This document shows, piece after piece, positions 51,194 to 64,000 of a stretch of DNA of 64,000 nt. How positions within the stretch are numbered: the first letter of the stretch is position 1; each line of letters starts with the position of its first letter. This DNA is from Adiantum capillus-veneris (Eukaryota > Streptophyta > Polypodiopsida > Polypodiales > Pteridaceae). The notes under the pieces were generated by a model. It saw only the letters and a program-made list of their open reading frames with translations, had not been told where the DNA came from and did no database searches. A program made the position numbers and the translations under genes. Location of the stretch: NCBI GenBank assembly GCA_014529385.2, contig CM043955.1:144743140-144807139 (forward strand), given 5' to 3'.

Positions 51194-52246
51194 ATTGGAG
51201 TACTAATTGGGTTAAGCCTTTGCATAAAGGAGGGGATGTAAAGAATATAAACAACTACCAAACTATAATGATTGGGTCTCTTATGGGAAATTTGTTTGGG
51301 TGTATAATGAAGATGAAATTGAGTGATCGGGCTGAAGATAATGACAAGCATGCAAAGGGACAAGCAGGTTTTTGTCGATGCCATAGCACCATTGATCATC
51401 TTGTCACTGTTCATGTTCTCATGGAGGAAAGTCGGTTGAAAGGCAAGCGATTGTATTGTTGTTTTGTGGACTTTAAGAAAGCCTTTGATATGATTCCACA
51501 TAAATTTGTGGAGAAGGATGGAAGAACTCCAAGTGCCAAGTGAGTTTATGCTTGCGGTTTCTCGAATCTATGAGAATGTGATTTGTCAATTGCTCATGGG
51601 AAGAGAAATTTCAAAAAAAATTGTAAGCACTATTGGGGTTAAACAAGGATGTCCGTTGTCACCAACTCTCTTTGGTCTATGCATCGATCAATTGGAACAA
51701 ATGGTACTTGACTTTATGCAAGAAGAAGGCATTGAAGAGGTCACTATTTGCAATGCGGTAATCATGCTTTTGTTGTATGCGGATGATGTAGTGCTTCTAG
51801 CACACACTTTAGAAGATGCACAAAAGCTTATGGTTGTCCTTGAGAACTTTTGCTTGTATAGTGGGCTGATTGTGAACGAATCCAAGACAAAGGTTATGCT
51901 TGTGAAAACCAACCATAAGGAGAAGCCATGCATTGTGTACAACAATGAGACACCTCGAGTTGTTGAGAGCTTTAAGTACCTTGGCCTTGAGGTTCCGTCC
52001 AATCACAAGCGGCATGAATGTGCTATGCGTCGTTTGGAAGTGGGAAAGAGAGCATATTATGCATTTGAGAAAATGTGTAATGCGGGAAATATCAAGTGTT
52101 GGGTTCTCAAGAAGTATCTTTTTGATGCATTGGTGACACCGGTTCTTCTTTATGGAGTTGAAGTGTGGGGCGGGAGCATCTCAAAGTCTACTTGGAAAGG
52201 GTTTGAGAATGTCCAAAAGCGTTTCTCACAAACTTTCTCCAAGTGA
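51124..52246 (+). pseudogene. LINE-1 reverse transcriptase
   Basis: Frame 1 piece 51124-51543: WVKPLHKGGDVKNINNY, GQAGFCRCHSTIDHL, CCFVDFKKAFDMIPH. Frame 2 piece 51506-52246: IGVKQGCPLSPTLFGLCID, the active site YADD (51776-51787), ESFKYLGLEVPSN, LYGVEVWGGS. One base is missing near 51515. Catalytic residues are kept. The motif pattern fits LINE RT and clearly not an LTR element. Confidence 0.92.
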
Positions 52247-53017
52247 AGACAGAAACACCATATATACTCCTACTTCTTGAGTCGGGATCTCTTCCAATTG
52301 AGCTTATGGGCATGGAAAGGGTTGTGGAGTACATGATAAAGATGTGTCAAAACCCCTCACATCGATTTCCTACAATTGCATGGGAAGCAAGAAAAAAAGT
52401 TAAAAGATGCATAAAAGCAAGATCTTGAGCATGAGATGGATGCAGACATAAAGAAGTGGTTTGGGAGATGGGATGCATTACACTTGGTACCTGATGCTTC
52501 AATTGACTCCCAAGTGAATGAAGCTTTTCTACAACGCCAATGTATTATGACTTGGGACAAATTCAGTGGGTCACGCTTCATACATTACACCACCCATATT
52601 GCGCCCAGCTACAAAACCATGTTCTTCATTGAAAGAGGAAACGGTACTCATAGTTGCATACTTGAGACTATCCCCTTGTCAGTGATACGCACTATCATAG
52701 CCATTCGGCTTAGCTCCCATTTCCTTCGATGCGAGATAGGGCGTTGGGGCAATGGACAAGAGTCAAATCGACTGTGCACACCATGCTCACTGCAAGTTCA
52801 AGAGTCTGAGTACCACACACTACTAGAGTGCTCAGCTTTTGGTCACATCCGAACTTGCTTCTCTCACATTTTCAGCCATAACTTAGACCTCCACACTTTC
52901 CTCTCCCAACCAAAGTGTGGGCTCTCCATTGCGACTATCATGACCACAATTTTGGAGCATCGAGAGTCACTCACCAGCCATACACATACTACGTCACATG
53001 TAACTTTGGTCCCATAG
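52247..53017 (+). pseudogene. LINE-1 ORF2 C-terminal region with Cys/His motif
   Basis: Frame 1 (TPYILLLLESGSLPIE, HRFPTIAWEARKK) to 52428, then frame 2 from 52436 (DADIKKWFGRWDALH). Near the end RLCTPCSLQVQESEYHTLLEC is the C-x2-C...H-x4-C pattern found at the end of many LINE ORF2 proteins. Confidence 0.82.
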
Positions 53018-53057
53018 GTCATATTTGACCTCCGAGGATGATAAAAAAATCTATCTA

Positions 53058-53060
<3 letters not shown>
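53008..53060 (+). other. LINE-1 3' tail: hairpin-like sequence and (ATCT)n
   Basis: TAGGTCATATTTGACCTCC forms a near-perfect inverted repeat (GGTCA...TGACC), followed by GAGGATGATAAAAAAATCTATCTATCT, which passes into (CT)n. The same ending is found at 56546-56600. Confidence 0.75.
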
Positions 53061-56000
<2,940 letters not shown>

Positions 56001-56035
56001 CACACACTCTATGTCTCGCGAACAACAACGACAAG

Positions 56036-56446
56036 ATGCTATTGCTCTCAATGTCCGCATTGGCGAGTGATTGGCAAGGAAAAGAGGACCCCAAGTTCCA
56101 CAAGTCTTTCGATCGCATGCGAACAACAACCCCCATGATACAATGGGATCCAACGACAATCACCACTCTCGCTCATGAGCATCGCACCAACCATGCAATT
56201 CTTACCTTCAAGACCAAAGCGGATCGAGTCAAGCTCCTTGAGCAATCGAAGCTTCTCAAGGACACAAAAATTTGGTTTGCCGAAGATCTCACACCCACCC
56301 AACTTAAACAAAAGAAGACCGAACTCCAAAAGATGCGAGAAGCGCGCACAGCAGGGAAATGGGCAGTTTACCGAGGAGGCAAAGCCATCATCCAAGAGTT
56401 TCGAACTCCCAAACCGGCCCCCTCCTGCTCACCTACCTCATCTTAG
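56036..56446 (+). pseudogene. LINE ORF1-like C-terminal fragment (short retroposon)
   Basis: 136 codons from ATG (MLLLSMSALASDWQG). The stretch LTFKTKADRVKLLEQSKLL, WFAEDLTPTQLKQKKTEL, AGKWAVYRGGKAII matches the pattern seen at the C-terminus of many LINE ORF1-type proteins ('edLTp...r..L...r..GKwa...g..I'). The ORF is followed after about 100 bp by the same 3' tail as LINE-1, with no RT in between. It is either an internally deleted LINE or a non-autonomous retroposon moved by LINE-1-type RT. Part of its upstream sequence merges into (CT)n. Confidence 0.6.
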
Positions 56447-56620
56447 ACTTTTGTTCATCCCACCTTATCTTTTTTCTCCCCACTCGATGGACTCTCAGTC
56501 CTTAACCGATATGTATGAGACGAAATCCTTTGTACTGTTTTGTTCTAGTCCTATAGGTCATATATGACCTCCATGGACGATAATTCAATCTATCTATCTA
56601 TCTATCTCTCTCTCTCTCTC
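56447..56620 (+). other. 3' UTR and (ATCT)n tail of the ORF1-like retroposon
   Basis: CCTATAGGTCATATATGACC contains the perfect 14-bp palindrome GGTCATATATGACC, then TCCATGGACGATAATTCAATCTATCTATCT and (CT)n, as at the end of LINE-1. Confidence 0.75.
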
Positions 56621-56696
56621 CATCCCACAATTTTTCCACATGGTCAAAACCTTGATAATGAGGGTTCTCCTCACTCTCTCTAAGCGATTGGGTTTG

Positions 56697-56786
<90 letters not shown>

Positions 56787-56919
56787 TATCAACATTTCCC
56801 CCCCCCCCCCCCCCCCCTCCCCTTCCTCATTTTGCATACTTTAGTTCTATCCACATGAATAGAATTTTTATCAAAATGTTTCTCCTCGCTCTCTTTAAGT
56901 GTGACTTGTTTCCTCTGTC

Positions 56920-56958
<39 letters not shown>

Positions 56959-57187
56959 CTATATCCATCTCATTCTCTAGCTCTCTGTGGGATTTGAAGT
57001 TCACTCATTGTTAAGAAAACCGTGCCGTTCATTTCAAATCTATACATATGCTATGTTGTCAAATCTAGAGACATTGATGTCAAGTATTAGCTCAAACAAT
57101 CAATGTACATTTTCAATGAAAAAAGAGGATGATAAAACTAAAGTTTTGTCCACATGGCCAAATGCCAAAGGCTATACATGCTAAGAG

Positions 57188-57236
<49 letters not shown>
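56598..57236. repeat. Further CT/GT microsatellite block
   Basis: (CT)n 56698-56783, poly-C 56797-56817, (TGTC)n/(GT)n about 56916-56954, (CT)n 57189-57235, with satellite-like pieces (CTAAGCGATTGGGTTTGG) between. No genes. Confidence 0.85.
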
Positions 57237-57238
<2 letters not shown>

Positions 57239-57957
57239 CACCACCCTCCCCTCCCCACCCCACTAGGAGAGCCATATATTGGCCATGTGGTTCAAATTCT
57301 AGGCTTCCTAGGACCAACACTTAATCAATATTACATGTTCATTTTGCTTGTACAATGTTAGGATGCTTAGCAATTTAGAAAACTTAACTTTATACTCTCA
57401 AGTTTTATCTTTGTGATCAAAAGATAAAGCCTTCTTGCACCCCATGAGATAATATGACATAAAGATGCCCATCAATCGGACCCTCTTCAAGCTACTAGAG
57501 TACTATGTATATCTTGAGTCCAAGTAAATGATAAAAGTATGTTTCTAAACACTATAATAAGTTGAGAGGTTGAAGTCACCATGAAATATAATTCCCATTG
57601 ATCTACATTTGTATGTGGTTGTGAGGACATGTGTTTCTTTTAGAAGTGAGTAAAAACTACCAAAACACTGTGAATGTTGCTGAAGGCAATCGTCACCATT
57701 TGAACTTATGATTAAGTCAATCACTAAAGCGTGTTATGTATCACACATTTTCAACAGAAAGAAACGAATGTTGTGGGAACTCTCTACTTTGGATTTTTAA
57801 AGGATATTCTCTTGGTGTTTCTAAACACCACTATTGTTATGGAGAAAATCTACTCATTGTTCTTTTCCTTGGAAAAGTGTATCTTGGCTTTCAAGAGTGA
57901 TTTGTGAGTGCTTCAACCTAAAGTTTGACATCAAACAAGCACTATCATGTATTAAGG
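57237..57957. other. Unassigned AT-rich DNA
   Basis: About 720 bp without an ORF over 60 codons in a credible frame and without a recognised repeat; probably intergenic DNA or the 3' flank of LINE-2. Confidence 0.5.
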
Positions 57958-58044
57958 CCTTTTATTTTATTTTATAGCAAAACTCACAATTGTGAGTGAA
58001 TTATATTGAACACCCCAAAAAATTTACAAGGTCTTGTCATGCTC

Positions 58045-58750
58045 TTGCTGAGCCATGACATCATCCAGGGACTACAATTACATCGGCTATCAGGGAAGCC
58101 ACCCCCACCAACTCGCCGCCTCCTCCTCGATACACAGGGTCCATAAAGTTGTCCTTTTGAGATCTTTTATTTACCGATGGCCAATATTTTCCCCCGTCCT
58201 AGGCATTCCATCTCCTGACAGTGAAGCTTGCCACCCCCGAAACTCCTTCAAACACACGGCGGTTCCTTGTCTGCCATACATTATGTAAGAAGAAGTATCT
58301 AATGATTTGAGTGCTGACAAGGAGGGCAGGACTTCCTGAATTCTTGCCTCCAAGGAATAGGTCAGTCTTGAAAAAACTAATTTTCCATGTTCTTTGGACC
58401 CACTTTCATATTTTCCCTGCAAGGCCTTTAATAGTTGGGTAGTCCCTGAATAGGTGGGCCAGATCTTCTCTAGCCATCCTGCACCCCAAGCATTGATCTG
58501 ACCCAATCCCTCTCTCCTGAATCTTCATCCCCGTCGGTAGAGCACCCCACATTACCTTCCATAGAAAGACCTTTATGTGTTGCGGAACCTTTGGCTTCCA
58601 TATGCCCTCCATTACTTGCTCCCACCTTTCCTCCGGCCATTGCTTTTTCCACAGCTTGTTTAGGGGGCTAGAACAATTCTTCTTATGCATCATTATCTGA
58701 TAGATGCTTTTAGGATGGGGTTTTTCTAAGAGACTGCTTCCAGGCCATTT
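58045..58750 (-). pseudogene. LINE-2 ORF2 C-terminus (zf-RVT domain)
   Basis: 58693-58406 reads KKQWPEERWEQVMEGIWKP, HIKVFLWKVMWGALPTG and DQCLGCRMAREDLAHLF, the reverse-transcriptase zinc-binding domain; the last Cys of the motif is replaced (HLFRDYP). The remainder (RYFFLHNVWQTRNRRVFEG) is readable after a stop and frame change. Confidence 0.82.
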
Positions 58751-60536
58751 CTAGGCATTCAAGTCAAACACCGAATCACAGATTGGCATCACTAAATTGT
58801 CAAGCTCCTTCATCACTTTGTGGACAAGCAAGACCTCCAAGCTATTGAGTTGGTACTGGGTAACTAGAAGGTCAATGGTTTTCCAACTCTTGTTGCCACT
58901 GTCCCAAAAGTGACCAAGTTGCTTCAGACCCTTATTATTCAGTTTCCTGGCCGTCTCAATCCAATAGGGAGTTTGTGGTGAATCTATAACTTTGGACAGC
59001 CAGGGGGACCAATGCAAAATGGAGTTCTTGAAGTATCTGACTTCTTTCCCCCACTTTAAGACTCCTGTTGCTCTCTTGCATTTTCTTATCAATTCTCCTG
59101 AGCTGCCCCCCAGTCTTAAGGTAGACCACTCCGAGGCTAACAATTTGTCATGAACCTCCACCCCTCTCCACTTTCCACCATCCGAGCCAAGTTTAGCTAC
59201 TTCTATCATATCCCTGACCATGACTGCCCAAACTTGATCCTGTTTAGCCAGGGAAACAACAAACTTGGTGCAACAAGCTTCTGCATGGGCCACAGGGTTG
59301 AGAATTCCGAGGCCTCCTTGATTCACCGGTTGAGCAACTGATTCCCACCCAGCCCATTGCCATGGCCTCGAGGATTTCGTGTTGTTTTTCCATAAAAACC
59401 TTTTTACTGGTTTTAAGAACTCTTTCCAGTGACACTTAGCCATCTTGAGAAGCGGGCTAGTGAAGGCAATGTAAGGAATCATAAAGGCATTCATTACTTT
59501 TATCCGACTTGGGAATGGGAGAAGAACATACTCCCACCTACTCATTTTTGTTTTGATTTTTTCAAGCACCCACTCAAATCTTTGCTTGTGAGTCACGTCC
59601 ACCCCCAAGGGGGCTCCCAGATGTCTGAATATATTCCCTTTCGTGACAATCTCCCCCCACAAGACAGAAGGGTCAAATGAGTCATTTTTTGATAGGGAGA
59701 TCAACCTTGACTTCTCTATATTGCACTGAGACCCCGAAGCTGTTGAGAATATTTGTACAATCTCCAAAGCTTTTCTGATGACCTGGGGGCACGCCTTCAA
59801 GAAGAGGAGAGAATCGTCTACAAAAAGTTTTGCTAGGAGTTGGCTATTTCCTGGCAAAGCAAGGCCTTGCAACTCCCCTCGTTCCGCACTAGCTTTGAGC
59901 GTCGTGATTAAAGGATGTGATCCTATGGCAAAAAGTAGGGGGGCCAGAGGGCATCCCTGCTTAATAGACCTTTTGACCTCAAAAGAGCCCACAATTCTAT
60001 CATTGAACAAGAGCTCTGATTGGCTTCCAGCCCCCAGTATGCGTACCAACCGACATAGGCGAGGCCCAAAGCCCAGAGCTTCCATGACGGCTTCTATATA
60101 TGTCCATGTTATTATGTCATAAGCCTTGTCCAGGTCCAACTGCAGCAGAATGCACTTCTACTTTGTGACAATTGTGTATTCGATGCCCACCATTGTTGCC
60201 AAGATGTTATCATAAATGGACCTTCCTTTTATGAACCCATGTTGATGGGGAGAGATGATCTTGGTTAATAAGAGGTCTAGTATGAGGGCTACTGCTTTAG
60301 CTATAATTTTGTAGGCCACCGACATCATCGTTATAGGACGCCAATGTTTCACTTGAGAACAACAGATCTGTTTTGGGATGGGTTTGATAAGTCCTTTCTT
60401 TACACTTACCTCCAACGACCCTTTGACCATGGCTTTATTTGCCAATCTTGTGATTGGGGCCTTAAGATCATCCCAAAATTCTCTATAGAATTCCACTGTC
60501 ATCCCATCCCAACCAGGGGACTTTTCCTTGCCAAGG
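58751..60536 (-). pseudogene. LINE-2 ORF2 reverse transcriptase
   Basis: One frame: 60536-60161, a TAG at 60158-60160, then 60139-58751 (462 codons) to a TAG. Motifs: KSPGWDGM, KHWRPITMMSVAYKIIAKA, HGFIKGRSIYDNIL, LDLDKAYDIITW, SIKQGCPLAPLLFAI and the active site FVDD, followed by the thumb and WAGWESVAQPVNQGGLGI. Catalytic Asp residues are present. The 5' end is cut off by the LTR at 60537. Confidence 0.9.
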
Positions 60537-60810
60537 TGTTAACCCTCACGGCTCACGGACACCATATCACCTACGACGGACGTTGTATTATTTACTTTTT
60601 AGAGTCAGGTACCGGGCTTGTCGGTCCAATAGGAAAAGGGTAAGAGTGATCGCCGATGAGAGGCGCACTCTAACTGAAACATTCAAGGGATTAGTTGGCT
60701 AAGCATGGGCACCCAAGTGTGAATGGGGCGAGCTCATATAAAAGTCAACTAAACCTAAAATTCACTCATTCTCTCATTTGTGCAATTGAAGAGTACTCTT
60801 GCTCCATCTC
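60537..60810 (+). repeat. Truncated LTR of the A/B/C family
   Basis: The first 274 bp of an LTR (TGTTAACCC ... CTTGCTCCATCTC), interrupted by the start of the C LTR. It sits in LINE-2 directly after CCAAGG. The rest is expected beyond the window, after the C 3' LTR. Confidence 0.93.
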
Positions 60811-61367
60811 TGTTAACCCTCATGGCTCACGGACACCCCATCACCTACGACAGACGTGTATTATGTATTTGGTAGAGTCAGGTACCGGGCTTGTTGGACC
60901 AATAGGAAAAGGGTAAGAGTGATCGCCGATGAGAGGCGCACTCTAACTGGGACATTAAAGGGATTAGTTGGCTAAGCATGGGCGCCCAAGTGTGAATGGG
61001 GTGAGCTCATATAAAAGCCAACTAAACCTAAAATTCACTTATTCTCTCATTTGTGCAATAGAAGAGTGCTCTTGCTCCATCTCCATCTCCATCTTCTTCT
61101 TCTTCACCTCCTTGTGTGTGTGTGCATGAGAGAGAGAGAGAGAGAGTGCGATCGAGCATTGCGACGACGGCACGGCGGCGGCGAAGCGGCGGTTCCTTCT
61201 TCTTCGCGGCAAGGAATCCTCCACGAAGCAGGCGTAGAGCGGTGAGTGACACACCATCGCTTTCTTTGAGCTTACTAGTTAAGCTAGTTGTGTGCTTGGA
61301 GCCGTTTGTGGCTCGCACACAGTGTTAGGCAAGTCCCTTGCTTCGACAGTGTGGCAAGGAGTGCACA
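60811..61367 (+). repeat. Element C 5' LTR
   Basis: 557 bp, TG...CA, TATA at 61010-61016, short GA tract (about 61128-61146), GTGAGT at 61242-61247. The target duplication would be ATCTC (60806-60810); its partner is outside the window. Confidence 0.95.
61242..61247 (+). promoter_or_regulatory. Donor-like splice site in the C LTR (GTGAGT)
   Basis: Same context as in A and B (AGAGCG-GTGAGTGACACACC). Confidence 0.5.
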
Positions 61368-61371
61368 TTTT

Positions 61372-61389
61372 TGGCGCCGCTGTCGGGGA
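61372..61389 (+). other. Primer-binding site, tRNA-Asp type (element C)
   Basis: TGGCGCCGCTGTCGGGGA, 4 nt after the LTR. Confidence 0.9.
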
Positions 61390-62147
61390 AATGCCCTACA
61401 CTAAGCTCGGTTAAGCACCTTACGCTTTCTTGTGATGCAATTTCAATTGAAGGATTTGTGAAGAAGGAAGGTGTGTGGTTGTGTGGAGAAGATTTTTGTT
61501 ACACTGTACTGTCTTTTTTGTTTTCTGTAAAGAAGGAGTTACAATGTTTTTGCAATGTATTGTTAGAATTAAGGTATTAGCTATGGAATGTTAGTTCTGT
61601 AAGGTTAGTTTTGTAGATCTGTTAGCTACTGTAGTACTGTGTAAACAGTGTTAGAGTGTGTGTGGCAGTATCTCTATTAGCTGTAAGTAGATAAGTTAGG
61701 TGTAGGTTAAGTGTGTGTGTGTGCGCGTGCGCAGCGCGGCCGCGGCGACTTTTTCAAAAAAAAAAACTTTTAAAAAAAATATTTTAAAAAGAAGGATCGG
61801 GCTGGGGATCGTTGCCCAAGCTCAAACCCAGACCTCAGTCCTCAGTTTTAAAATATAGTTTATACACCTTTTTATATTTAAAAATTATTTTTAGGATTTC
61901 GAGGACTATAAAGACTATTTTTAGGATTTCGAGGGCTTCACGTAGCCGAATAGGGAGCTGTAAAGCACGGCACGTTCCTTTAGCCAAAACGCTCATCTTG
62001 AGCTATTACACGCCATATTTTGTGGCTTGGTTACAAAAAATAACCAAGAATAACAAAAAACTTGGGTTATAAACACCTTTAAAAAAAAAAAACTAAGTGA
62101 GCGGCCTTCACGGGCACTCACCAACAAGTTTAGAGTGTGGAGGTCAC
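61390..62147 (+). other. Element C untranslated leader
   Basis: No gene. It contains TGTTAG-rich words, a GT/GC-rich stretch (61710-61745), poly-A/T stretches, a partial 29-bp duplication (TTTTTAGGATTTCGAGG twice, about 61888 and 61917) and the conserved leader element at 61921-62013. Confidence 0.75.
61921..62013 (+). promoter_or_regulatory. Conserved leader element upstream of gag (C copy)
   Basis: GGATTTCGAGGGC ... GAGCTGTAAAGCACGGCACG ... ACGCTC ... GAGCTATTACACG; diverged from A and B but with the central block intact. Confidence 0.6.
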
Positions 62148-64000
62148 ATGTACCTACTCTCTGGATGAGTTTTAGAGCACGAGCATATTGGTAGTGCCTC
62201 CATTTACGCGGGCACCCATTATTCCTCCACCCTAGGTTCTGGACCTTCGGCCGGGACTCAAGGTAGCACGAACCAAGATCCTCATATCGCATCTAGTGAT
62301 TCTTCCTCTAACTACGAAGTCATGGAGGGGTATCCTACACCAAACCCTGATAGCTCAAGTCAAGACATGCATGCCATGGGCCCACGGCCCGGGTCTAGCG
62401 TGTTCAGCCGCTTAAAAGAGACCCTTAGTAGAGCTACTCGTTCCGAACATGCGGTTAATGAAATAAATGAAGGGAGTGGGGAAGTAAATTCGTCATTCAT
62501 GCATAAAATAGACCCTATGCTTCTTGAGAGTGTGCATGTGAATGTTCCATCCACTGCACCTCCTGATCCTTTAGGACTATCTCCCTCTGAGGTTCTACTA
62601 CCTGATGGTAGGAGTCTTGCCGAAGTGCAAGAGATCGAACGCTATATGCAAGCAACAAGGGAGAGGGAAATTGAGAACCTACGAAGGCTAGAACAAAGTT
62701 GAGCCCTAAAAGCAAAGGCTCCTATGACAACAATCATGCTAGCCGAGCAACCGAGTGCTCCCAAGGTAGCAGTCACGGAGGGGCAAGCGATGGGGAGCAA
62801 TAATGCTTCCACCTTGAGAGAAACCTCCAGCACGCCAGGCCTAGATGGGATATTCCTAAACAAAAATTGGGAGTATGACCTACAAGAAGAAGCTTTAACT
62901 GATCAGTACACAGGACACACCTATCATGTGGGTTGGTTAGATGATCTACAATCCACATCGGGTGCTACTAGCATAGATGAGCAACAACAGAAAGTCTGTG
63001 ATGTCCTCCATAGGATTGTCGAGTTAGAAAGACAGAACACAGGGATCTAGCTCATCTTTCTCTTAATGACACTACGGCTACCATGCATATCCCAGTGGTG
63101 AGCATGACAAGAACTACACCATGGAGTTCATTTGTTAATACTGCGCCGATGCCTAGTAGCACAGTGCCCCCAACTATACCTACATGTATGTATCAATCAT
63201 GTGCACCTGTCGTACCTCAACCTCATGTAGCTCATACACCTCCGATTATTCCAAGAGCTTACAATCCACAATGGCATTATCCAAGCTCTTATACAAGTGG
63301 AGCCATGCCATTTAATAATAACATGCCATATCAGGCACCCCCTATGCCTAGGGCCACGCCTGTAAACTTTGGACCACCGTCTGGTACACCACCATACGAA
63401 ATATGGGACCCAAGAGCCGCGCGTATGCCAAGGCCAAGGCCAACTCCCATCTCACATGTGGTTCCAGGATCACATACACCCATTATACCTGCTCAAATAG
63501 GAGATTTGGTAGCATTTGCTCAAACTATCAGTCGCTCTATAGCGGAAAACATGCGTAGTGTACCTGATAGAGAGCCTAGGAGCAAGGCAGTTCAAGTAGC
63601 TAAGCTCACATGGAAATTCAGTGGAGACGGAGATGCTAGAAAGCATATGGAAGTCTTTGAACATGTGTGCGATTCCTTGGAAGAGCACAATGAGCTACAT
63701 AAGTGTAAGGCTTTGAGTTTGACCCTAAGCGGAAAGGCTGGAGATTGGTATAGAACCCTCTAGTAGCTCGCAAGCGTCAAGGTATGACCCAATGAAGATA
63801 AAGCCAATCGTGAAAGAGCAAACGATATCTGAGATGACTTTGGCAGATCTCACCAAGGCCATCCAAGAAAGCCTTAGGGGTAATCGTGCTCCACAAAACA
63901 CTCATATGTATCCAAGAAGGGAGCAACAATGGTGCTCAATTTTCTTGGGCCCACATACTACGAGTGAATGCCCTACTTTCAGAGTAAAGTTTAACGGGAC
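62148..64000 (+). pseudogene. Element C gag, heavily damaged, incomplete at window end
   Basis: ATG 62148-62150 (MYLLSG) then TGA in place of the CGG/CGA Arg codon of B and A. The frame continues (VLEHEHIGSASIY...) to a second TGA at 62700-62702, where A has CGA. A 172-bp deletion near 63045 is flanked by GATC in the A sequence. A second deletion near 63757 joins GDWYRTL to the SSSSQAS region and so removes the capsid end. The first knuckle reads CSIF where CSIC is expected. The last readable residues are ECPTFRVKFNG at the window edge. Confidence 0.9.

Larger units (their letters stand above)
49650..53060 (+). mobile_element. LINE-1: decayed non-LTR retrotransposon
   Basis: Order: endonuclease remnant (49650-50000), linker, 209-bp triplication (50570-51193), RT (51124-52246), C-terminal Cys/His region (52436-53017), short 3' UTR and (ATCT)n/(CT)n tail. 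No poly(A): the 3' end is a microsatellite, as in RTE-like LINEs. The 5' end is missing and abuts the D LTR, so D may have landed in it. Multiple frameshifts. Confidence 0.88.
57958..60536 (-). mobile_element. LINE-2: plant L1-like retrotransposon, 3' part, cut by an LTR
   Basis: Minus strand; RT and zf-RVT domain as in plant L1 elements. A short A-rich end (complement of TTTTATTTTATTTTATAG, about 57958-57976) may be its poly(A) tail. Its upstream part (endonuclease, ORF1) would lie beyond element C outside the window. The sequence stops at 60536/60537 where an LTR starts. Confidence 0.85.
60811..64000 (+). mobile_element. Element C: Ty3/gypsy element of the A/B family, 5' part, defective
   Basis: LTR, primer-binding site, leader and gag as in A. 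It is inserted in an older LTR of its own family. gag has two CGA-to-TGA stops, two internal deletions and a damaged zinc knuckle. It continues past the window end. Confidence 0.93.

Noticed and set aside
49650-52246. LINE-1 as a host endonuclease/RT gene
   Set aside because: Several frameshifts and stops and the 209-bp triplication show decay.

Overview
The window looks like heterochromatic nuclear DNA from a land plant with a large, repeat-rich genome. I see no host gene, tRNA, rRNA or CRISPR array. Nearly everything is retrotransposon or simple repeat: three Ty3/gypsy elements of one family (A, B, C), a related older Ty3/gypsy element (D), two LINEs and a 4-kb CT-rich satellite block. The primer-binding sites (TGGCGCC..., tRNA-Asp type), the RT/RNase H/integrase style and the lack of a chromodomain point to the Athila/Tat side of plant Ty3/gypsy. 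The host could be a fern, another seed-free plant or a gymnosperm; that is a guess.

Layout. D lies on the minus strand, from its 5' LTR (48713-49549) leftwards through gag, protease, RT, RNase H and integrase to about 3307; its 3' LTR is outside the window. Two plus-strand elements split it: A (5160-25768, inside the D integrase, target duplication GTATG) and B (29370-42619, just after the D protease, target duplication GGTAT). Right of D are LINE-1 (about 49650-53060), a block of (CT)n, poly-C and 165-185-bp unit repeats (53061-57236) holding a small ORF1-like retroposon, and LINE-2 (minus, about 57958-60536). LINE-2 is cut by an LTR of the A/B/C family, itself cut by element C (60811 to beyond 64000). 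Left of D pol (1-3306) lies a minus-strand ORF and a degenerate 285-bp tandem repeat marked by a palindrome that also recurs in the D leader.

How the parts work together. The A/B polyprotein was ancestrally one long frame: gag with four zinc knuckles, a first protease-like domain, RT, RNase H, integrase, then a second retropepsin-like domain and a tail of W-[IV]-P-K motifs. D has the same order, so a protease-like domain both before RT and after integrase is shared by two diverged families. Downstream of pol, A and B carry a 140-codon accessory ORF. It follows an internal polypurine tract and TATA box, and each copy has CTAAC...AG directly before its ATG, while every LTR of the family carries a GTGAGT donor-like site. 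I infer a spliced subgenomic mRNA.

Most striking: (1) the double-protease polyprotein, (2) the apparently spliced accessory gene, (3) element A, which carries an inverted duplication of its 3' half (arms of about 6.4 kb) between its own LTRs and could yield a giant hairpin RNA, and (4) the 24-bp palindrome kept in otherwise diverged repeat units in and beside D.
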